Assembly: GCA_017979445.1 (NCBI GenBank) | Contig: CM030706.1 | Coordinates: forward strand, 7,419,595-7,483,594 | Reading direction: 5' to 3' | DNA length: 64,000 nucleotides | Source: Akebia trifoliata | Lineage: Eukaryota; Streptophyta; Magnoliopsida; Ranunculales; Lardizabalaceae | Shown here: positions 58,141-64,000 of the stretch, in pieces | Layout of the letters: the number at the start of each line of letters is the position of its first letter | How positions within the stretch are numbered: position 1 is the first letter of the stretch | Program-made: the position numbers and the translations under genes | Notes under the pieces: model-generated | Database searches by the model: none | Told to the model about the DNA's origin: nothing | What the model saw: only the letters and a program-made list of their open reading frames with translations

Positions 58141-59249
58141 TAAGGCAGTGTTTGTTTGCGCTATTTTTCAGTGCTTATTGCTGAAAAAAATTAAATTCAG
58201 CACTTTTGTCAAGATAGCGCGTTTGTTTATTCTATATTTTCAGCACTTATTGCTGAAAATAAGTGAAAAAAATTCAGCACTATTTTGATACTGAAAAAAA
58301 GTACTGATGCGGTAAGCACTTCACTTTTTTCAATACGGATAAGTATGCCCTTTGTTTTTTTTAGCATGGACAAGTATGCCCTTATTCTTAAAAGGATATT
58401 ACCTCTTATATCCCATGGATAAGTACATAAACACCCACAAATTAATAAATCCACACCATAGCTAAATTATTTTGTCTTATATGAGTAAAAAGATTTGGAA
58501 TGAGTTGATTTTTGGTGAGGATGATCTTTACAATGAGGAGATCATCCTCACAAAAAATCAGTACATCTTGAAACTTCTAACCCTATCAAAATAAGTTCAA
58601 GAACCATAAATTGTCCCTTTTTATTTTTTGAAAATTATTTTTGACGAGTTAGAAATTTCAAAATAGACTGATTTTTTGTGAGGATAATCTCTATACCATA
58701 TAGATCATCCTCACTAAAAATTTGCTCATTCTAAAAACTTTAACCCATATAAAACAAAACAAAAAATGACTATAGTGTGAGTTGCCCTTATTAATTCATA
58801 GGGTGCTTTTATAATTACATATCCTTCATTTCCATCGAAAATTATTCATCCAAAATTAAGTTCTTTTAAAGTTGACTTCAAATTTTGGTGACTTGTATGA
58901 CATTATTATTTTTAATTTGAAATTTTTGGGCTTTTATAAATAGAAATTATTATTTATAAATTGAAGATTTGAGTATTATTTATTATTTAAAAATAAATTG
59001 TATTTTAATTTTATAAGAAATAATATATTTTATTATGTTTGATAATAAATAAATATTTGAAACATGCAAACAATGTATAATATGATTGTAAGGGTAACAA
59101 AGACAATTTACCAGTTTCAGCAATGTGTAACAAACATGATTCAGCATCTAAACAAACAACTTTTTCCGCACTTAGATTCAGCGCTTATAAGTTTCAGCGC
59201 TTAATGCTATGCAACACTTATTTTTTTCAGTTTAACAAACAGCACCTAA
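58141..59249. mobile_element. hAT-like element, about 1.1 kb, with nested H element
   Basis: Left TAAGGCAGTGTTTGTTTGCG and right TTTAACAAACAGCACCTAA are imperfect inverted repeats. Several CAGCACTTATTGCTGAAA-type hairpins lie near the left. The body 58790-59140 is the inverse of 30430-30750. The H element at 58450-58790 is shared with the other copy. No transposase is encoded. Confidence 0.65.
58450..58790. repeat. H-family element, CACACCATAGC ends
   Basis: Left CCACACCATAGCTAAATTAT and right AATGACTATAGTGTGAG pair. Hairpin 1 (58490-58585) and hairpin 2 (58640-58745) are both present. Confidence 0.75.
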
Positions 59250-60140
59250 ATCGTACAAGATTTTGAAAATATTGTTTGAATCATCTCATTTGTTTCATGA
59301 GAATTTAAGATGTTCCTATACTAATTCCAAAATGTTGTCCCATGTGAATGGTATTTTAAAGCAACTAATCATACAAATGAAATGTCTATAGCTTGAAGAT
59401 CATCTTCACAAAATCTCAAACCATGTTCTCTTCCTTTCAAATTTCATATTCCATCTAATTGGCGATATAATTGACTTTCTTTGAAATCACATTTCAATCC
59501 ACCTTAATCGACTTCCTCTTAGTTTATAACTTGTTCGAGCTATTTTCTTGAATTCAATTATTTCTAATTTTATCTTGTCAACCTATTAATAATATGCTTC
59601 ATGATTGTCTAACATTCAAGTAATTGGTCTTAATGTCATCTTATAAAAAATTTCTTTTTATTTAATTAATAGAGTCGTGATAATCGTACTCCCCCATCAC
59701 AGAACCGTAGATCATTTGCTTTGGGATAATCAAGAAAAAGATTCATGATTCTATGTATCCCAATGCAAATGATCTATGATTCTTTAACGGGGGCGTCAGA
59801 AAATCATTATTCTAATTAATATGCAACAATCCCATAGTACCCCAGAAGTGCATCTCTACCTTAACCATCCAAATGTTAGGTTTCATTGACGTGAGAAAGT
59901 AACACAATAAAAAACACGTGAACCGAACCATGGAAACATGAAATCCAATAGTCAGATTTATACTTAAATTGAAATTATTTGCACTTGATGAAGGATCAAA
60001 AGTAATCAAATTTACTTTTATAGAACAAAATTCCAATTCATTTATCTAAAATTCAAAAAGTTCTAAAACAAAAAGTACATCTGCATAATTAATTACCTAA
60101 TGTCTAAAATAGTTTGGTGCTTCACCTTTCAAGAAAAATA
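59250..60140. other. Intergenic between the nested element and bL32m
   Basis: No gene recognised except repeats. Includes the small palindromic MITE at 59674-59811. The minus-strand frame 59812-60036 lies in what should be the bL32m 3' region and is not supported. Confidence 0.4.
59674..59811. repeat. Small palindromic MITE, family P
   Basis: GTCGTGATAATCGTACTCCC and GGGGGCGTCAGAAAATCATT are the ends. The inner arms GATCATTTGCTTTGGGATA and TATCCCAATGCAAATGATC are perfectly complementary apart from one base. Confidence 0.7.
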
Positions 60141-63100
60141 TCAACTGGTGGAATCATTCTCTTGACCAGGCGTCCCTCGATCCCCACTACAACAGTAGAA
60201 GTGTGGCAGCTTAACTCGACCACAACTCCTGAAACAAGCAAGGCGGAGTAGACACTGAGTAGATTTCTACACTAAATTCCACACACACACACAAATTTAT
60301 GCTAGCTGCTATTGGCACCCCAACTTTTACTTATTACACCCCAATTAAAAATAAAGAAAATAAGTGAATGGTTGAGAATAAGTAAAAATTGGGGTGCCAA
60401 TAGAAGCTCTCTCGATTTTGTTCGCTAGATTTATATTTTTTGGGTTTAGGATTTTATATGAGCCTAATCATAATTGTAAACAACTTACTGAAATTGTTTC
60501 AACAAGTGTTACAATGTTGAGATTATAATTTGCGTCAAACCTTCATAATGTTCGAAGAGTGTGTTTTAATCTTTAATTGGGGTGTGATAAATAATTTAAG
60601 AAATTGGGGTGTATGATAAATAAAATTTAGGGTGCCAATAGCAGCTCTCAAAATTATTTATTTGATGTTTACTGGTTTCTATTGTAAATATAATCGCCAA
60701 ACTGTTATTGTAGATGATTAAAACTTACTTGCAGCGTATAATCACAGGAATGGGTTTCAGAGCCTTTGGTCCATTTCTTATGCCTCTCTTATGCTTAGAA
60801 ACCTGCATGTTTGGCAAACCCATGTCAAGTCATTTTCAAGCAAGCCTAAAGAATACTTTTTACAAAATTGAAAATTTCCAGATCTTAAGCAACAGCCTTA
60901 TAGTGAATATCCAATAATGAAAATAAAGATCTTCAGATTGACGGAGCAATTCAACTTCTGAGTTACTGATCCTCCCCAAATTCCATCATCATCGAGGCCT
61001 TATGCCAAACATTTGGGAATGGCTGAATGAATCTTGTTCATCCATTCAATGTTGCCCAATGCCAGTTCTTGTATTATTGAAAGCGTGTTTATATCCACTT
61101 TCACCATATCAATCCATTTTCTTGAATGTGTTCATTTCTAGTTCCATCTTGTCTAAAGCCATGTCTTCTATTATTGAATTTATCAATCCACGTTCTCTTG
61201 GGTCTTCCTCTCGCTCTTATAGAACCTTTTACTTGCATATTTGTTCTAACTAGGGTTGGAATTGGCCATTGAACCTGTCAAACCATCTCAATCAATTTTC
61301 TCTTAGTTTGTTGCCTATTGCCATTGGAGCTACTCTTGCATTTTCTCAAATGGGTTAGAGTTTACAAGTTAAGGATTAAGGGTTTAGAATTTAGGGTTTA
61401 GGGTCTAGGGTTAGTTCCATCTTTCTTGGTCTTTCCAGACATCCATCTTAGCATCCTCTTCTCTACTATGCTCAACCTATTAACATGGTACTTATTGACC
61501 TAACCAAAATCGAATAAGGTCAGTAAAGTCTCATCAAATTCATCATTCTTTTCTGATGAAAAAATAGTCTCCTATATCATGTTTTGGTAAGTAGGGCAAT
61601 TTTAGACAGAATTGAAGGGAGGGACATGATTCATTCAACCGACCCCAACTTCTTGGGATAAGGCTTTGGTGAAGAAGATGACTTGAAAATTTCACCAAAA
61701 TGGCACAATTTGAACTCAGAGTTTGGGGGTTTTGTTGCTCCCAAAGAGGGGGAGAAAATGGATTAAAACAAAATTGAGAATTTAATAACAAAATTTTCCC
61801 CAAAATACAAGTTGAAAAACAAGGTTATATTGATAGGAACTTCTACGCATATGCATCGGTACAACAAGATTGATGGGGTGTGTCAATCTAAGCGGGAGTA
61901 GGGATTTGGGGGACTTCTAAACTATAGATTGACGTCAACATTTTAAATGGGCATGACCTTCTCTAATAAGAAAAAAGGTATTGAATGCAACTATATCTAT
62001 CATATCAGACAGAAACCAAAAGATATTTCTAAATAAGTATACAAGTTTTCTCAAAATATTAGAAGTTGGGTTGATGTCCATCATATGTCAGGGAATTTGT
62101 TGCAAGATGTGGCATTGATGTGGAGCTATGATGCTAGATACCAATTTGATTTTTCAACATCAACTATTTTTTCATATAAACGAAAGATCCATGTTCTATT
62201 AGCTTTTTATTGTAAGTTAATTGACGGAACTATTTTGCTCCCTCGTCCTTCCCAATCGATTAGATTGTAATATTTTTTTTTTTCATAGTGCCTGGTCAAA
62301 AGAAGAAATACCTAGAGTCTATAGAATCTCTTCAAAAGCAATACCAACAAAATAATGCAAAATTCACATCTATCAAACTAGCAAACAATAATACACAAAA
62401 TCCAAAACTCAAATCACTATAAAACTAAACGATTGCTTTTAAAATGAATTAAAACTCAAAAAATAACATAATCCAGAGAGCTAAAACACCCAACAAAAGT
62501 AATCCAAACCCAAATCTGTAAGACAATGTCACACAAAAAGCAGAAACCCAAGCCACTATAAACTAAAAGATCACTTCTAAAACAAACTTAAATTATAAAA
62601 TAAAATAAAATAAAAATAAGCAAACCCAGAGAGCTAAAACGCCCAAAAAAAAAAAATCCAAACTCAAATCTGTAAAAACGGCACACAAAAACAGAAACCC
62701 AAATCACTAAAAAACTAAAAGAACAACTCTTAATTTTTTTTTTTGTTTTCAAAAAAAAAAAAAGCAAACCCAGAGAGCTGAAACATCCAATACGACATAA
62801 TCCAAACCCAAATCTTTAAAACACCTACAAGCATGATAAATCCAAACATCAAATCTTTCATCTTCAAAAGCATCAAAACTTAAATTTCAACTATATCCAT
62901 AAGAATAAAAATAATAACTTCAAAATAAGATTAAAAGGAGAGAGAGAGAGAGATAAGGGGATTGGGGGCACCTTTTTCTTTGGGACTGCCATGAGTTCCA
63001 TTGATCCACCAAAAGAAAAAGTGGGTACTTCGAATTTGGTGTTTTTTTCTGACTCTCGATCCAATTCTGGCTTAAGAAACAGAGTTTCGGTCGTACAGTC

Positions 63101-63214
63101 GATTGCCCTCTCTAATGGCGAAGGTAGAGAGGCAACACTACACCTACTATAACTAAACCTACACCCAAAACTCCCCATCACAGTTTTAAGTATCGAAGAC
63201 GTACGAAACGCCAT
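60141..63214 (-). CDS. MRPL32: Mitochondrial large-subunit ribosomal protein bL32m
   Basis: Structural protein of the mitochondrial ribosome, nuclear-encoded. Three exons on the minus strand: 63214-62972, 60802-60729 and 60228-60141, giving 134 aa with GT-AG introns of 2,169 and 500 bp. Residues 1-65 form a presequence rich in Ser and Arg (MAFRTSSILKTVMGSFGCRF), fitting mitochondrial import. The conserved body is GGSMELMAVPKKK, then VSKHKRGIRNGPKALKPIPV, IIRCKSCGRVKLPHFYCCSG, the bL32 zinc-ribbon type sequence. Only three of the zinc-site cysteines can be listed with confidence (CKSC and YCC). The tail DRGTPGQENDSTS ends at TGA 60141-60143. Both splice junctions fall inside the most conserved block and restore it exactly. 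An in-frame upstream Met at 63262 (MLGLGRLEALRC) could extend the start by 16 residues; I prefer 63214 because relatives begin MA-R-type there. Confidence 0.93.
60301..60650. repeat. MITE pair in bL32m intron 2
   Basis: GCTGCTATTGGCACCCCAAC at the left, GGGGTGCCAATAGAAGCTCT at 60390-60410 and GGGTGCCAATAGCAGCTCTC at about 60630-60649. One short element (60301-60410) lies within or next to a longer one with the same termini. Same ends as in PHO1 intron 4. Confidence 0.6.
60985..61530 (-). mobile_element. LINE (RTE-type) remnant, reverse orientation, in bL32m intron 1
   Basis: Read in reverse complement, GATTCATTCAGCCATTCCCA, AATGTTTGGCATAAGGCCTC, GATGATGATG is a worn RTE 3' tail. The sequence to the right (TTGCCCAATGCCAGTTCTTG, CTAAAGCCATGTCTTCTATT) would be its body. 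No coding frame remains. Confidence 0.45.
61377..61412. repeat. Short telomere-like repeat (telo-box) in bL32m intron 1
   Basis: Reads TTAAGGGTTTAGAATTTAGG then GTTTAGGGTCTAGGGTTAG, about five degenerate TTTAGGG units. On the gene strand it gives AAACCCTAAA, the telo-box found near many plant ribosomal protein genes. Confidence 0.6.
61620..61680 (+). mobile_element. LINE (RTE-type) 3' tail fragment
   Basis: CATGATTCATTCAACCGACC, CCAACTTCTTGGGATAAGGC, TTTGGTGAAGAAG is a clear RTE-type tail, in the opposite orientation to the fragment at 60985. Confidence 0.6.
62280..62880. repeat. Internally repetitive A-rich part of bL32m intron 1
   Basis: A unit of about 120 bases containing CAGAGAGCTAAAAC, CCAAACCCAAATCTGTAA, CACACAAAAA-CAGAAACCCA and CACT-TAAAACTAAA recurs about four times (starting near 62390, 62470, 62625 and 62765). 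It is a degenerate tandem repeat with no coding potential. Confidence 0.6.
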
Positions 63215-63472
63215 TGTGGCAGCGGCGCAGCGTAAAGCTTCAAGTCTCCCAAGTCCCAACACCCTTTCTCTCTTTGTTGGCCTCTATACATTACTGGTAA
63301 AAGAAGAAGCGCCTAATGCGAGAGTGCGTATTTTAGAGGAAAACATTTACGTTGTTGATTGGTTAGTTCTAACATGCGCTTGGGGCACCAGCTAGATGAA
63401 GTGCGCTCCAAATTGTCTCACAATAAAGTTCCTAACCCGTTGCACACCCAGTTTCTAACGCTGTGTTTGGAC
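63215..63472. promoter_or_regulatory. Upstream region of bL32m
   Basis: Should contain the bL32m promoter (read on the minus strand). I recognise no strong TATA box. It is bounded by a hAT-like element about 260 bp from the start codon. Confidence 0.35.
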
Positions 63473-63889
63473 CATGGTTTTAAAACTAGGTTTCGTGTCT
63501 CGTCTCTTCTCTTTTCGACATTGAGACGATGATTTTTCACCCCATTTGAGTTTTGAGTCTTCTCTTTTGAGTTTTAACCATTTAAAATTTTTGAAAAATC
63601 TGATGAAAAAGATAAAGTTTTCCACCCCATTTGGACCCCAACCCTTTGTTCTCTGATTCACTTGATTGAGAAGAGGAGCAAAACTCGATTTGTGAGTAAA
63701 AATGATAGGATTTCAATCATAAAAAGTAATAAAACTCGTTGGTCTCGATTACCTCGGACGAGATTTTCTATATCTTGTCCGTCTCGCAAAATTCCACCAA
63801 CTAAAAAAGAGATCGTCCGTCTCATCCATGCCTGATACTAAGTTAACTCGGGCGATATGTCATAGCCTCGGACGAGTTTTAAAACCATG
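63473..63889. mobile_element. hAT-like element with CATGGTTTTAAAAC ends, about 417 bp
   Basis: Ends CATGGTTTTAAAACTAGG and GACGAGTTTTAAAACCATG are inverted repeats, flanked by GTTTGGAC (63465-63472) and ATTTGGAC (63890-63897), an 8-bp duplication with one mismatch. The interior contains CTCGTCTCTTCTC and GTCCGTCTCATCC. The minus-strand frame 63455-63661 lies mostly inside it and is not a gene. Confidence 0.8.
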
Positions 63890-64000
63890 ATTTGGACTTT
63901 GGATTGAGAAAAATGGAGAGAAGAGAAGATAAGATAAGAGAAAATAAATGAATTTCTCTTATTTGAATTGTTAAGTGGGGAGAAAAAAGAAAAAATTAGA

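Overview
This window is nuclear DNA from a flowering plant, probably a eudicot; I cannot name the species from sequence alone. It is strongly A+T-rich and mostly accessory DNA. Three spliced protein genes look intact: a NAC transcription factor (11045-12285, +, 3 exons, 354 aa), a PHO1-type SPX-EXS phosphate exporter (47515-55397, +, 13 exons, 791 aa) and a mitochondrial ribosomal protein bL32m (60141-63214, -, 3 exons, 134 aa). All three were rebuilt by joining exons at splice sites so that reading frame and family motifs continue. Two further genes are broken: a FAR1-related (FRS) pseudogene at 22795-24616 (+) and an E-class PPR pseudogene at 38003-39464 (-). No rRNA, tRNA, CRISPR or bacterial operon structure was seen.

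Layout. 1-10.1 kb is repeats only: a hAT-like element with 8-bp target duplications (772-1557), small palindromic MITEs, and the first cluster of an unusual family of nested-hairpin elements called here the H family. The NAC gene follows. Its last codons and about 3.4 kb of downstream DNA are present again at 24617-28780, and the next block (about 20573-21768) is present again at 28835-29624. This looks like a tandem duplication of the DNA downstream of NAC, with the FRS pseudogene sitting at the junction. Unit 1 also took a 2.95-kb solo LTR (16172-19119) with a perfect 5-bp target duplication. 29.6-38 kb is repeats plus sequence I cannot assign. The PPR pseudogene follows, then more MITEs and transposon scraps to 47.5 kb. 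PHO1 occupies 47.5-55.4 kb with transposon insertions in several introns. A gypsy gag remnant with a 3' LTR lies at 56.0-57.2 kb, and an 1.1-kb element with a nested H copy at 58.1-59.2 kb. bL32m closes the window together with a hAT-like element at 63473-63889.

The most unusual content is the H family: about 25 copies in 64 kb. A constant core of two hairpin modules around a palindromic spacer is bounded by terminal inverted repeats that differ from subfamily to subfamily, and many copies sit in (TA)n microsatellites. Two pairs are head-to-head inverted copies forming palindromes of roughly 0.7-0.85 kb. The intact genes do not form a pathway: NAC is a transcription factor of the miR164-targeted clade, PHO1 exports phosphate, bL32m serves mitochondrial translation.
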